A DNA stretch of 64,000 bases from contig CM035808.1 of NCBI GenBank assembly GCA_020466095.1, positions 81,384,779 to 81,448,778 of the forward strand, written 5' to 3'. Origin of the DNA: Chlorops oryzae (lineage: Eukaryota > Arthropoda > Insecta > Diptera > Chloropidae). This document shows positions 19,393-30,678 of the stretch, one piece after another (position 1 is the stretch's first letter; each line of letters opens with the position of its first letter). The position numbers were made by a program, and so were the translations under genes. The notes under the pieces were generated by a model. It did not search any database and was not told where the DNA came from. It was given only the letters and a program-made list of their open reading frames with translations.

Positions 19393-22308
19393 GTCAGCTC
19401 AGCTGAAACAGCCTCAAGTACTGGCAAACTACCTGAGCTTACGAAATCTCCGCGCTTAAAAATTTTCGATACATCAACTAAAATAAATTTTTTGATCGAT
19501 ACAGGCGCGGAGGTTTCCGTCATTCCTAGGCACATTAAATCAGGTCGAGCTACGCCTACCCATACTACACTGTTTGCCGCGAACAACACCAAAATTTCGA
19601 CTTACGGAAAAGTTCTCCTCAAATTAGATCTAAACTTACGACGCGACTTCCTCTGGAACTTCTACATCGCTGACGTGAACCAAGCGATAATAGGAGCTGA
19701 TTTTTTGGCCCATCACAATTTGTTGGTTGACGTCAGCCGAGGCTGCCTTATTGATAAAACGACCTTTCTCCAAACTATTTGTACGATAAGCATAACAAAT
19801 GCACCATCAATCAGATCAGTGGGAATGTCGAATTCGATTTTAAACCCCATCTTGAAGGAATTTCCGAAGGCTACGGGCGGCGCAGCTCCAGGAACGAAGA
19901 CAAAATCACTCTTCGAACACTGAATAATAACAACAGGCCAACCAGTTTTTGCTCGACCAAGACACCTTTCACCCGAGAAACTTTCCGCAGCACTTGCTGA
20001 ATTCGAGCTTCTTAAGAAACTTGGCATCTGTCGACCTTCAAGTAGCAACTGGGCGAGTCCTCTACATATGGGTCGAAAAGCAGACGGTTCATGGAGGCCT
20101 TGTGGAGACTACCGCGCCCTTAACGCAACTACAGTTCCAGATCGGTACCCATTACCTAATTTGCAAGACTTTTCTACCATTTTGGCAGACAGAAAAATCT
20201 TTTCCAAAATGGATTTAAAAAAGGCGTTCCACCAGGTGCCCATTGCCCCCGAGGACGTTGCGAAAACCGCAATTATTACTCCCTTTGGACTTTACGAATT
20301 TACGTGCATGACCTTTGGGTTAACAAACGCAGCCCAAACCTTCCAACGCCTAATCCACGAAGTCTTCAGGGACCTGGATTTCGTCTTCACCTATGTAGAT
20401 GACATTTGTATAGCCTCTACGACGAAAGAGGAGCATGTAAGTCATCTGCGTCTGGTTCTAGAGCGCATTGAAAAAAACAACCTAACCATTAATTCTCAAA
20501 AATTAGAATTCGGGGTATCGGAATTAAATTTTCTCGGGCATCGCATTTCGTACGAAAGAATTAAACCACTTCCGGAACGAGTTCAAAATTTGTTGTCATT
20601 TCCAAAACCTACTATCGCTAAGGACCTTAAGAGTTTTTTAGCGATGATAAATTTCTACCGCCGTTTCTTACCAAACGCTTTCGAACTACAGTCGCCTCTC
20701 TTCAAAATGATTTCCGGGAATATTAAAAACGATCGAACGGTGCTTCGCTGGACACCGGAAACCGAGCAGATTTTTCATGCCTGCAAACAACAACTCGCAA
20801 CATGTACCCTGCTAGCTCACCCACGACCGTCAGCTGAACTTTCTCTTTGGGTTGATGCATCTAACACAGCAGCCGAGGCGCGTTACAGCAACTACGACAG
20901 GGAGCTTACCGCCATGTATCTTGCGGTCCAGCATTTTCGATATCTCATCGAAGGAAGATCTTGCCATATTTATACGGACCACAAACCTCTCATATACGCC
21001 TTTCAACAAAAGCTCGAGAAGGCTTCGGATCGTCAGGCACGGCAGCTGGATTTTATCGGCCAGATTACAACGGACATTCGGCATGTAGCTGGCAACGCCA
21101 ATGTGGTCGCGGACGTTCTCTCTCGTTTGAGCACTATTGACGCAGAGCCGATTGACTTTGATTTGATTGGAAATGACCAGGAAAACGACGACGAGCTTCA
21201 AACCCTTTTACGGAAAGGAAACCACGAACATTTGCTTAATCTTAAACGTTTTACTCTCCCTTTCAGTAAAAAACCGATTTTTTGTGACTCTTCAAATAAT
21301 CGTATCCGACCATTTATCACAAAAAAGTTTCGGCTGAGGTTGTTGCGGGCCACCCATAATTTGGCACATCCCGGCACGAAAGCTACAGCACGGCTTATGA
21401 GCGAGAGGTTTGTTTGGCCCGGTATCCAACGCGACAGCATCCAGTTCGCCCGGTGCTGTCTCAGCTGTCAGCAAAATAAAATCCACCGCCACACGACCGC
21501 TCCCCTCGTCCGAAGAGATCTACCGTCACAGCGATTTCAACATATTCACATCGACATCATCGGCCCATTTCCGGAATCGGATGGTTGTCGTTATTGCTTA
21601 ACGCTGGTGGACCGGTTTACTCGTTGGCCAGAGGCATTTCCTATTGCTGATATGACCGCGCCGACCGTGGCAAAAGCACTTGTTAACGGCTGGATCGCGC
21701 GTTACGGTGTTCCGATTGACATCACTTCCGACCTTGGACGACAATTTGTCAGCTCATTATTTCAAGAGCTTCTGAGGTTACTTGGTACACGCCACTTGCG
21801 AACGACACCATATCACCCTCAAAGTAACGGCATCGTCGAACAATATCATCGTACTCTAAAGTCCGCCATTCTGTGCCACAGCAAATGCAATTGGACTTCG
21901 TATTTACCAATTATTTTATTAGGCTTGCGTGCTTCATATAAAGAAGATTTAAAGTGTACACCAGCCGAGCCCTTATACGGTGCCACTCTTAGATTGCCGT
22001 CTGAGCTGTTAGTTGAAACTTATTCAGCTCCGGCTTCCGAATTTGTGCAACAATTACGACAGGCGATGCAAGACCTGAAGCCTACTGAAACGTCCTGGCA
22101 TTCACCTAGGAAAGTTTTCATCCACCCGCAACTACGTTCTTGCAAAAACGTTTTTCTACGCGACGACTCTGTACGACCATCATTGTCTTCGCCTTACAAC
22201 GGCCCATATAAGGTGATCCGTCGAGATAACAAGTATTTTACGATCGAAATCAATGGAAAAGAGTCGAAGGCTTCGATCGACCGCTTAAAACCAGCGTTTT
22301 GTTCATAG
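19393..22308 (+). pseudogene. Gypsy-1 pol: protease, RT, RNase H, integrase
   Basis: One frame runs from gag to 22308 with a TGA at 19921. Protease: FLIDTGAEVSVIP (about 19490) and [31 protein letters not shown] (motif A), [11 protein letters not shown], and YVDD at about 20395. RNase H: DASN at about 20857, but about 25 residues between DASNTAA and RYSNYDREL (retained in Gypsy-2) are missing in frame. Integrase: HX3HX..CX2C zinc finger, [23 protein letters not shown]. It ends SIDRLKPAF. The open frame from 20068 is 746 codons. RT and integrase motifs look intact; RNase H does not. PBS and CHCC gag place it in the CsRn1/Kabuki clade. Confidence 0.9.
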
Positions 22309-22328
22309 AAAATACTCCATGGAGGTAC

Positions 22329-22522
22329 TGTGGCAAGCCACTTCACAAATATTAATCTTAGTAGCTATGAGTTATGAATTGTTGTTTTCCTTATTCCTAA
22401 ATTTAATAAGAATAAATCAGTTCTTACATGCTATTCGGATCTTACGATTAATATTCATTCAAATATTAAGAGTCCTGTAGCAAGGAGGATTTAAAGATAC
22501 TCCTAGTTAAAGGAGTCCCTCA
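22329..22522 (+). mobile_element. Gypsy-1 3' LTR, right arm
   Basis: TGTGGCAAGCCAC to GTCCCTCA, 194 bp, directly after the purine-rich CCATGGAGGTAC. Followed by TATA (22523-22526), the target duplication. Confidence 0.85.
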
Positions 22523-22665
22523 TATACGTCTGAAATTTTCCTTTTTAAATCAGTCAGAAAACTACATTCATCCAAACTGTGTTTAAAGAAGGACGACTGA
22601 AATATTGACGAATCGCTTTTTTCATCTGCCATTTAGAATTCTGCTTTTGTATTCAGAAACTGCTT
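22523..22665 (-). pseudogene. PIF/Harbinger transposase fragment, right arm
   Basis: Mirror copy of 16030-16171: read on the minus strand it holds the same DSSIF region up to KISDVY at the TATA next to the LTR. Small indels relative to the left copy. Confidence 0.55.
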
Positions 22666-22743
22666 CCGGAATGGTTGTTGCGTGAGCGTGCGAAGGGATT
22701 ATACAGTAGGCCAGCAGAGTGTAGAGAGAAGTGTTTTGCTTAA

Positions 22744-24480
22744 ATGGTGACTCCACCAGTCCGCCGGAGTCCAGTTAAACTGAAAATCACACCCAGTGTC
22801 AGCATGAAGACTGCAAGAGCAGCCAGCGTAGGGTAAGATGCCCCAGATCTGTCAAGTCTAGTAACAGTCAATCAAAATCGAGAAGTGCAACAAACTCTAG
22901 CCTTAACTTCAGACGCCAACGTTCTAATAACGAAATCGCCAAACAGGGGTGCTATAAGTAAGAAGGTTTACGTCAGCAAGCCACTAGGAACAACTGCAGC
23001 CGCAAAATCACCAACTCAGGTACTATTCAAGCGTAAGCATCAGAAGAATCTGGCAGCGCTATGGACATTAAAAAGAGGTAACAAGCGCCAAAACGTCAGC
23101 TTTTGGAAACACAGGCAAAGCTTATTCAACGTAGACGGATGTGCCAGCAATTGTAATCTGCCTCGTCATAAGGCAAAGTAAATGACCATAGCCTCAATAT
23201 ATCCAATGTTAAAGTTCCAGCTGCCATTGCTTTCACAAGCACAACGGTACAAGAGCGCCCTTACACACAAGCAATAAATGAAGCGTTCCCCGCCATTGCC
23301 AGCGTCGCTACGCCGTCGAGCTGGTATAATCTTATTAGTGCATCGGCGTCACTGATTGCCTGCGTCGCCCTTCTGCCGACGCACACAGCAAATGCATATA
23401 ATACAGTTAGAGCACCGACGTATCCATCCGCAAGCTAGCAGCAAATGCATTTGACGCCAGCAGAATTCAGCCGACATCTGTACCGAGTGTTACCATGCCG
23501 TTAGCCCAAATTCGAACTGTTTCGATACATCAGTGCCCGTTCGTTCGAATAATTTCATGCTGCCATGCAAACATTTAGGACAGCAAGCCCCATCCGATGC
23601 ATATAAGACAAATAGCACTGGGCGTAAATTAATGATGCCGAGGAAAATACAATACTGGCCTGAATTCAATGGTCAACCAGATGGTTCGCCATTTTTTTAA
23701 ACAGCCTATTGCCAATCAACCGAAGTGTATGGTTATTTGAACTTCGAAATCACTGCTCATTCAGCCGGATAGTGTAAACGATGTTATTAATCAGTTGACT
23801 TTCCATTCTGGAAGGCCAGAGCGACTCATCAACAGCTAGTTGAAATTAGTTTTATAAGCAAAAAGAGTTTGCAGAAATTTATACCCTTTGCAACGAAAGT
23901 AAAAAATCTATCAGTGTTCCTTAGATCCATGAACGGTGAACAAGATATAACCACTCCTAGTCTATTAGAGGAATTCATTACGAAACTGCCAATGAGAAAG
24001 CGGTTAGAGTGGGATAAGATTGCAGCCAATATTGAGCCATATGCCACTAAAGACCAGTTAAGTGATTGGTCATGTGAACTCGTTTATCTCATTTGCCTGA
24101 TTCAAGATACAAATAGCAATGATTCAAAGCGCCGAGTGCTACATGCAACTCATGATAACCATGTGAAAGGCAAATCATAAAATAAATAATTGTCGAAAGT
24201 TCCTAAATATGGAATTTGATGATCGATGGTCATTTATAAAGAAAAGCCCAGATTGATTCTCGTGTGTAAATGTCGGATGCATGACCCTTGAGTGTCAGAA
24301 AAAGAAACAGTGTGCAAAAGAGGGACGTAACGGAATCATAATGTTTTACTCCATTCCGAGAGACAAAACACAGACTCCGACGCAAGCGGCACAGACGAAC
24401 TCCTCCACCGAGAACAACAACCAAACCGTTTTGAGCTGCTCTGATAATAATAAAAAGCTTTTTTTTAGGGTGTTGCCTGT
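22744..24480 (+). pseudogene. BEL-1 gag region, right arm
   Basis: Starts ATG at 22744 (MVTPPVRRSPVKLKITPS), with a stop after about 30 codons. A basic 98-codon frame follows at 22885-23181. At 23300-23700 are degenerate gag frames including IQYWPEFNGQPDG, matching the WPxFxG region of BEL gag. 23869-24180 holds LEEFITKLPMRKRLEWDKI and ATKDQLSDWSCELV. BEL gag packages element RNA into particles; this copy cannot be translated whole. Mirror of 14234-15952. Confidence 0.65.
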
Positions 24481-24748
24481 TACCTTGTACGGAAAAAAAT
24501 GCCAAGGCAATATTTTCGCTCTCTTGGATGACGGTTCATCCATAACTATGATCGACAAAAATATAGCACAGAAAACTGGAGTTCGCGGTAGAAAAAGTCA
24601 ATTGAATATACAATGGTTTGGTGGCCGATCGGCGACCGAACCTTCGATGACATTCAACGTCAAAATAAGTGAAGTCATATTCCATTGTGGGGCTGCAATT
24701 ACTTATTGGACTGGACCACTCCTGGTTGGGATTGCCTGCAAACATTAA
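24470..24748 (+). pseudogene. BEL-1 protease, right arm
   Basis: In the 155-codon frame 24281-24748 the protease part carries LPVTLYGKKC and ALLDDGSSITMID, ending GIACKH. It is essentially identical to the left-arm copy. Here gag C-terminus and protease share one frame, which they do not in the left arm. Confidence 0.8.
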
Positions 24749-24884
24749 AGCTGTAAAAGGAGAAGAACTTTTTGCGTGCAACACGGAATAAAGATGGGTT
24801 GTATATGGGCCATGCAAGTCAATTTCATATTTATCGCGCTCATACCTCTTTGTAAGTAAAGAAAAAGAGAAGGATATCTACACG

Positions 24885-25905
24885 ATGGTTCAGGATTATT
24901 TCAATGTTGAAAGTATAGCCGTACGTGTAGCTCCTCATGTGGAATGTGACGATGACATCCAAGGCAAGGAAATTCTTCACTGTACCATGAAACGTATTGT
25001 TAAGCAATTCCATACCGGTCTGTTGTGGAAAAAAGTTGACGTCACACTAGCAGACAGCTATCCTATGGCACTCGCCCGCCTAGAGGGAATGAAAAGAAAA
25101 TTAAATCGTTGAGCAGATTTTAATGCCGCTTATAAAGAAGGCATCAAGGCATATATTGAAAACGGATATGCTCGAAAGATTCCACTGGAAGAATTCGACC
25201 CAAAATCGGAGAAGAAATGGTACTTACCACATTTTTGCGTCACTCATCTTAGCAAGGAAAAAAAGAAAATAAGATAAGTTTTCGATGCCCCCGCCAAACA
25301 AAACGGAATCTCTACATGACATCTTACAGAAACCGCCACAAGCAATTTAATCCTTGCCGTCAATACCCTTTAATTTTTGAAGCAGGATCATTGTTGTGAG
25401 CGCAGATATTTGTACAATGTTTCACCAAGTTTTGTCCAGCTCAGTGGTAGATTTCCTCAACGCTTTTTATGAAGAGTGAATAAAAGCGTATCACCGGATG
25501 AATTTGAAATGAGGGTAATAATATTCGGAGCTGCCTGCTCGCGGTGTTGAGCTATCTATGTAATGAAAATAAACGGCCACCAGCATTCCGGAAACAATCC
25601 CAGAGCAGTTTAATCAACATGTGAGCACCATTATATGGACGTTTTTATGGACAACTTCGATACGCTGGAAAAAGTTATTGAAATATCGAAAGCAGTTCAG
25701 AAAATACATGGAAATGGAGGATTTGAGCTGAGAAGATTTATATCGAACTCAAGCGAAGCCGTCATGGCATTGAATGGCGCACCGAATTCAAAAGCTATCC
25801 TTCGAAATGACAGGTTGAACAAGTTTTGGGACTATTCTGGGATGCGGCCTCAAACAAATTTGAATTAAAATTTAAATTTTATAAAATTGATCAGAACATC
25901 GTATA
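24885..25905 (+). pseudogene. BEL-1 reverse transcriptase, right arm
   Basis: The frame 24885-25112 begins MVQDYFNVESIAVRVAP and reaches LARLEGMKRKLNR, then a TGA. A further frame (25130-25277) has IENGYARKIPLEEFDPK and WYLPHFCVTH. The frame 25635-25868 carries MDVFMDNFDTLEKVIE and FISNSSEAV. The order matches BEL RT; it is interrupted at 25906 by mariner-2. Confidence 0.75.
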
Positions 25906-26992
25906 CGAGGGCGGTTCAATGATTGCACGTGTTAGAAAACAAGACACCATTTAAAAAAAAAAGGGTAAATTTTCAAATATTCCCCGGTTATTAAGGTACA
26001 CTTCTCCCAACGTTTCTGCCATTTTTAAACCCCTCCGAAAAATGGGATTTGTCGAACTCTCCAAAATACGCTTTCGTCTGAGCGATGGCTTTCGCATTTG
26101 ATCCAAAATTTTTCTCCCGAGCCATTTGGTCATGTTTGGGAACAGGAAAAAGTCGCAGGGTGCCAGGTCTGGTATAACGGGGGGTTTGGCAGCTATTTAT
26201 CATGCAACTCCTGCACTTTGGAGGCGACAACCCTGAATGAATGTGCTGGTGCGTTTTCGTGGTAACAACACCTTTTTTCGCAAAAATATCTCCTTTTCGC
26301 CGTGTTTCCTTAAATTTATTTCAAAGCGGTTCAATAACTCACTGGATTATTGTCCAGTGATCGTTCTTCCTCCTTCTAAAAAATTCATCAGGATGACGCC
26401 GTTCGCATCCCAAAAAATTGTCGCTCCAGACACTGCTTTGAAGCTAACAGCCGTATCCGCTTGTTGTCCACCGTGAGCAATTGCGGCACCCATCAGGCCG
26501 ACAATTTTTCATCGCAAACCTATCATGTAAAATATTCATTGCCAATCCGGTCGACGCACCTGCGGCCTCTGCTACGTCTCGCACTTTCGTTCGTTGATCA
26601 GTGAGAATGATGTCGTGGACTTTTTAAATGATTTCCTCGGTAACCACGTCTGCCGGGCGTCCTGGTCGCTCCTCATCAAAAACTGGTGTTCGTCCACGTT
26701 TAAATTCGTTGAACCAATATCTAACTATGGTCATAGATGGCGAAGTGTCTCCATAGACTGCATTTAGCTTTGTTGTTTCTCCTCGAATTTTTCCCCATCC
26801 AAAAACAAAAAGCGAATTACCCAACGGTTTTGCTCTTTTTCCATCTAAGCGGAAATCACAAAACACGTATTGCTCAAATGATTGCGAAAATTTAACTTTC
26901 CTATCCAGCAGTCTGAAATTTGTTTTGAAGCCTTTTAATAGATCGCGGCATACGATGATAACACACAATTTTCTCAGGGACGCCCTCTGTCG
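25906..26992 (-). pseudogene. Mariner-2 copy D
   Basis: Inverted relative to copies A-C because it lies in the right palindrome arm. It starts CGAGGGCGGTTCAATG after TA. The minus-strand frame 26624-26968 carries WFNEFKRGRTPVFDEERPG. Same disabling stops as the other copies. Confidence 0.8.
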
Positions 26993-27318
26993 TCAAATGC
27001 GGGTATTAATTGAGATAAAAACCCTAAAAAGCGTCAAGTACTAAGTTTTATTATGTCCACCTTCGATCCTTTAGAATTCCTCAGTTATTTTACAGTCGGT
27101 TGTAAGCTAGTGTTTCGTCGCATATGGAAAAGTAAAGTCAGATGGGATGAACCTATTCTAGATGGAATCAACGTTTTGAGAGAGCAGGGGCGCAATTAAA
27201 TGGAATATGTTTCAAGATTCCGTTTGCCAACATTCTATTTCCGATCGAATGACACCAAGACGATTAAGCTGCACATTTTCGTGGGCACAAGTAAAGAACC
27301 GTTCGCAGCCGCAGCTTA
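26993..27318 (+). pseudogene. BEL-1 RT/RNase H connection, right arm end
   Basis: Plus-strand VLSFIMSTFDPLEFL block and WKSKVRWDEPI, then RLNDTKTIKLHIFVG, stopping at GCAGCTTAC (27318), where it joins Gypsy-1 leader sequence in the opposite orientation. RNase H proper is absent here. Confidence 0.7.
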
Positions 27319-27445
27319 CGCAGACAAACCAGGCCATAGTGATTGGTGGTTACACATGTTGCAGCGCAGGAAATAGCGAAATGGCTAGGTACGTCTCGGA
27401 CGAGAAGTATTAATGTACCTCCCTAGAACGTCTTCGGGTCACCAG
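27319..27445 (-). mobile_element. Gypsy-1 gag start, leader and PBS (junction copy 1)
   Basis: Read on the minus strand: 5' LTR end, then TGGTGACCCGA (27435-27445), then leader, then an ATG near the BEL junction. A PBS of TGGTGACCC type is what CsRn1-clade elements use (tRNA-Trp, as I recall). Copy 1 has several small insertions compared with copies 2 and 3. Confidence 0.7.
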
Positions 27446-27652
27446 TAAGGGACTTCTTTAACTAGGAGTATCCTTAAATCCTCCTTGGTGACAGGACTCA
27501 TAATATTTGAATGAATATAATCGTAAAATCCGAATAGCATGTAAGACCACTGATTTATTCTTAATTTAAAATGGTTAGTACATAAGGAAAACAACAATTC
27601 ATAACTCATAGCTACAAATAAGATTTTTATATTTTTGAAGTGGCTTGCCGCA
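27446..27652 (-). mobile_element. Gypsy-1 5' LTR (junction copy 1)
   Basis: Matches the 194-bp LTR with some insertions, from TGCGGCAAGCCAC (minus strand) to GTCCCTTA. TATA follows on the plus strand at 27653-27656 region, adjoining transposase sequence. Confidence 0.75.
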
Positions 27653-27896
27653 TATATGTGCCAGTGCTTATCTTGGAAGGGACTCTGCTTTTCCAAATAA
27701 GCGAGAAGCTTATGAAGCCGTATGCGAGTTTATATGCTCAGAGTCGGCGAGCAAAAGCACTTTAATTATTGCCAGTCCAAAGCACGAGGAAAAAAAGTGT
27801 TGAAGAATCTTTTTGGCCCCGCAAACTTAAAGCCAGACTCAGGTGCATCTAAAAACGCCCTGGATTAATTCTTTGAGCAGTATTAACCCTTTGTAA
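27653..27896 (+). pseudogene. PIF/Harbinger transposase, downstream half (copy 1)
   Basis: Plus-strand pieces GDSAFPISEKLMKPYA, HFNYCQSKAR and KARLRC...ALDNSLSSIN match the C-terminal half of PIF/Harbinger DDE nucleases (LGDSAYPL...LMxPY, FNxxLSxxRxxVExxFG.LKxRF). Many small indels. It ends where the second BEL+mariner unit begins (CAGGATCATTG, 27896). Confidence 0.7.
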
Positions 27897-28418
27897 CAGG
27901 ATCATTGTTGTGAGCGCAGATATTTGTACAATGTTTCACCAAGTTTGTCCAGCTGAGTGGTAGATTTCCTCAACGCTTTTTATGAAGAGTGAATAAAAGC
28001 GTATCACCGGATGAATTTAAAATGAGGGTAATAATATTCGGAGCTGCCTGCTTGCGGTGTTGAGCTATCTATGTAATGAAAATAAACGGCCACCAGCATT
28101 CCGGAAACAATCCCAGAGCAGTTTAATCAACATGTGAGCACCATTATATGGACGTTTTTATGGACAACTTCGATACGCTGGAAAAAGTTATTGAAATATC
28201 GAAAGCAGTTCAGAAAATACATGGAAATGGAGGATTTGAGCTGAGAGGATTTATATCGAACTCAAGCGAAACCGTCATGGCATTGAATGGCGCACCGAAT
28301 TCAAAAGCTATCCTTCGAAATGACAGGTTGAACAAGTTTTGGGACTATTCTGGGATGCGGCCTCAAACAAATTTGAATTGAAATTGAAATTGATTAACAT
28401 TGATCAAAACATCGTATA
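27897..28418 (+). pseudogene. BEL-1 reverse transcriptase, second right unit
   Basis: Tandem copy of 25384-25905 (offset about 2512). The frame 28148-28381 carries MDVFMDNFDTLEKVIE and NSSETVMAL. Confidence 0.7.
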
Positions 28419-29502
28419 CGAGGGCGGTTCAATGATTACACGTGTTAGAAAACAAGACACCATTTAAAAAAAAAGGGTAAATTTTCAGAATATTCCCCGG
28501 TTATTAAGGTACACTTCTCCCAACGTTTGCCATTTTTAAACCCCTCCGAAAAATGGGATTTGTCGAACTCTCCAAAATACGCTTTCGTCTGAGCGATGGC
28601 TTTCGCATTTGAGCCAAAATTTTTCTCCCGAGCCATTTCGTCATGTTTGGGAACAGGAAAAAGTCGCAGGGTGCCAGGTCTGGTATAACGGGGGGTTTGG
28701 CAGCAATTTATCATGCAACTCCTGCAGTTTGGAGGCGACAACCCTGAATGAATGTGCTGGTGCGTTTTCGTGGTAACAACACCTTTTTTCGCAAAAATAT
28801 CTCCTTTTCGCAGTGTTTCCTTAAATTTATTTCAAAGCGGTTCAATAACTCACTGGATTATTGTCCAGTGATCGTTCTTCCCCTTCTAAAAAATTCATCA
28901 GGATGACGCCGTTCGCATCCCAAAAAAATTGTCGCTCCAGACACTGCTTTGAAGCTAACAGCCGTATCCGCTTGTTGTCCACCGTGAGCAATTGCGGCAC
29001 CCATCAGGCCGACAATTTTTCATCGCAAACCTATCATGTTAAATATTCATTGCCAATCCGGTCGACGCACCTGCGGCCTCTGCTACGTCTCGCACTTTCG
29101 TTCGTTGATCAGTGAGAATGATGTCGTGGACTTTTTAAATGATTTCCTCGGTAACCACGTCTGCCGGGCGTCCTGGTCGCTCCTCATCAAAAACTGGTGT
29201 TCGTCCACGTTTAAATTCGTTGAACCAATAACTAACTATGGTCATAGATGGCGAAGTGTCCCCATAGACTGCATTTAGCTTTGTTGTTTCTCCTCGAATT
29301 TTTCCCCATCCAAAAACAAAAAGCGAATTACCCAACGGTTTTGCTCTTTTTCCATCTAAGCGAAAATCACAAAACACGTATTACTCAAATGATTGCGAAA
29401 ATTTAACTTTCCTATCCAGCAGTCTGAAATTTGTTTTGAAGCCTTTTAATAGATGGCGGCATACGATGATAACACAAAATTTTCTCAGGGACGCCCTCTG
29501 TC
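28419..29502 (-). pseudogene. Mariner-2 copy E
   Basis: Fifth copy, minus orientation, starting CGAGGGCGGTTCAATG after TA. The minus frame 29135-29377 has FNEFKRGRTPVFDEERPG. Shares the common stops. Confidence 0.8.
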
Positions 29503-29829
29503 GTCAAATGCGGGTATTTATTGAGATAAAAACCCTAAAAAGCGTCAAGTACTAAGTTTTATTATGTCCACCTTCGATCCTTTAGAATTCCTCAGTTATT
29601 TTACAGTCGGTTGTAAGCTAGTGTTCGTCGCATATGGAAAAGTAAAGTCAGATGGGATGAACCTATTCTAGATGGAATCAACGTTTTGAGAGAGCAGGGG
29701 CGCAATTAAATGGAATATGTTTCAAGATTCCGTTTGCCAACATTCTATTTCCGATCGAATGACACCAAGACGATTAAGCTGCACATTTTCGTGGGCACAA
29801 GTAAAGAACCGTTCGCAGCCGCAGCTTAC
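29503..29829 (+). pseudogene. BEL-1 RT/RNase H connection, second right unit
   Basis: Copy of 26993-27318, ending at the same GCAGCTTAC before Gypsy-1 gag start. The repeated breakpoint shows that the BEL/Gypsy join existed before this tandem duplication. Confidence 0.7.
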
Positions 29830-30134
29830 CGCAGCAACCGCCTGTGATGGTGGTTCCATGTTGCAGCGCAGGAATAGCGAAAGGCTAGGTAGTCTCACGA
29901 GAAGTTTAATGTACCTCCCTAAACGTCTTCGGGTCACCAGTAAGGGACTTCTTTAACTAGGAGTATCCTTAAATCCTCCTTGGTACAGGACTCTTAATAT
30001 TTGAATGAATATTAATCGTAAAATCCGAATAGCATGTAAGAACTGATTTATTCTTTTTAAATTTAGTAATAAGGAAAACAACAATTCATAACTCATAGCT
30101 ACTAAGATTAATATTTTTGAAGTGGCTTGCCGCA
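29830..30134 (-). mobile_element. Gypsy-1 gag start, leader, PBS and 5' LTR (junction copy 2)
   Basis: Minus strand: LTR 29941-30134 (194 bp, TGCGGCAAGCC to GTCCCTTA), PBS TGGTGACCCGA, leader of about 80 bases, then ATG of gag (MEPPSQAVAAV) ending at the BEL join. This is the cleanest copy of the Gypsy-1 5' end. TATA at 30135-30138 adjoins the transposase. Confidence 0.85.
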
Positions 30135-30345
30135 TATATGTGCCAGTGCTTATCTTGGGGGGACTCTGCTTTTCCAATAAGCGAGAAGCTTATGAAGCCG
30201 TATGCAGTTTATATGGCTCAGAGTCGGCGGCAAAAGCACTTTAATTATTGCCAGTCCAAAGCACGAGGAGTGTTGAAGAATCTTTTTGGGCAACTTAAAG
30301 CCAGATGTTGTGAGTCACTTCTACCGAAGTCACGTCACAACTGCC
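30135..30345 (+). pseudogene. PIF/Harbinger transposase, downstream half (copy 2)
   Basis: GDSAFPISEKLMKPYAVY and HFNYCQSKARGVLKN, then LFGQLKAR, after which sequence changes to an unmatched 45-base filler (TGTTGTGAGTCACTT...) before copy 3. One extra G in the GGGGGG run puts LILGDSAFP out of frame. Confidence 0.7.
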
Positions 30346-30678
30346 GGCACTAAGAAGAAAATAGCAAGTGGTCTCCATGTTGCGAGACGCAGGAAATAGC
30401 GAAAGGCTAAGGTCAAAGTCTCACGATGAAGATTATAATGTACCTCCCTAAACGTCTTCGGGTCCAACCAGTAATGGGACCATTCTTTTAACTAGGAGAT
30501 CCTTAAATCCTCCTTGGTACAGGACTACTTAAATCATTTGAATGAATATAATCGTAAAACCGAATAGCACTGTAAAGACACTGATTTATTCTAATTTTAA
30601 TTTAGTAATAAGGAAAACAACGAAAGGTTCATTGAACTCATAAGCTACTAAGATTAATTTTTGAAGTGGCTTGCCGCA
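30346..30678 (-). mobile_element. Gypsy-1 leader, PBS and 5' LTR (junction copy 3)
   Basis: Same structure as copy 2 (LTR about 30472-30678) but with a scatter of one- to six-base insertions (for example around 30480 and 30620), more than any other copy. The PBS is disrupted (GGGTCCAACCA). Confidence 0.7.

Larger units (their letters stand above)
20916..27318. repeat. Right arm of 6.4-kb palindrome
   Basis: Inverted copy of 11390-17760. The inner edge is at GTATC (20916-20920), pairing with GATAC ending 17760. Divergence is low and mostly single-base indels and a few substitutions. The 3.15-kb spacer (17761-20915) is not repeated. Confidence 0.9.
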
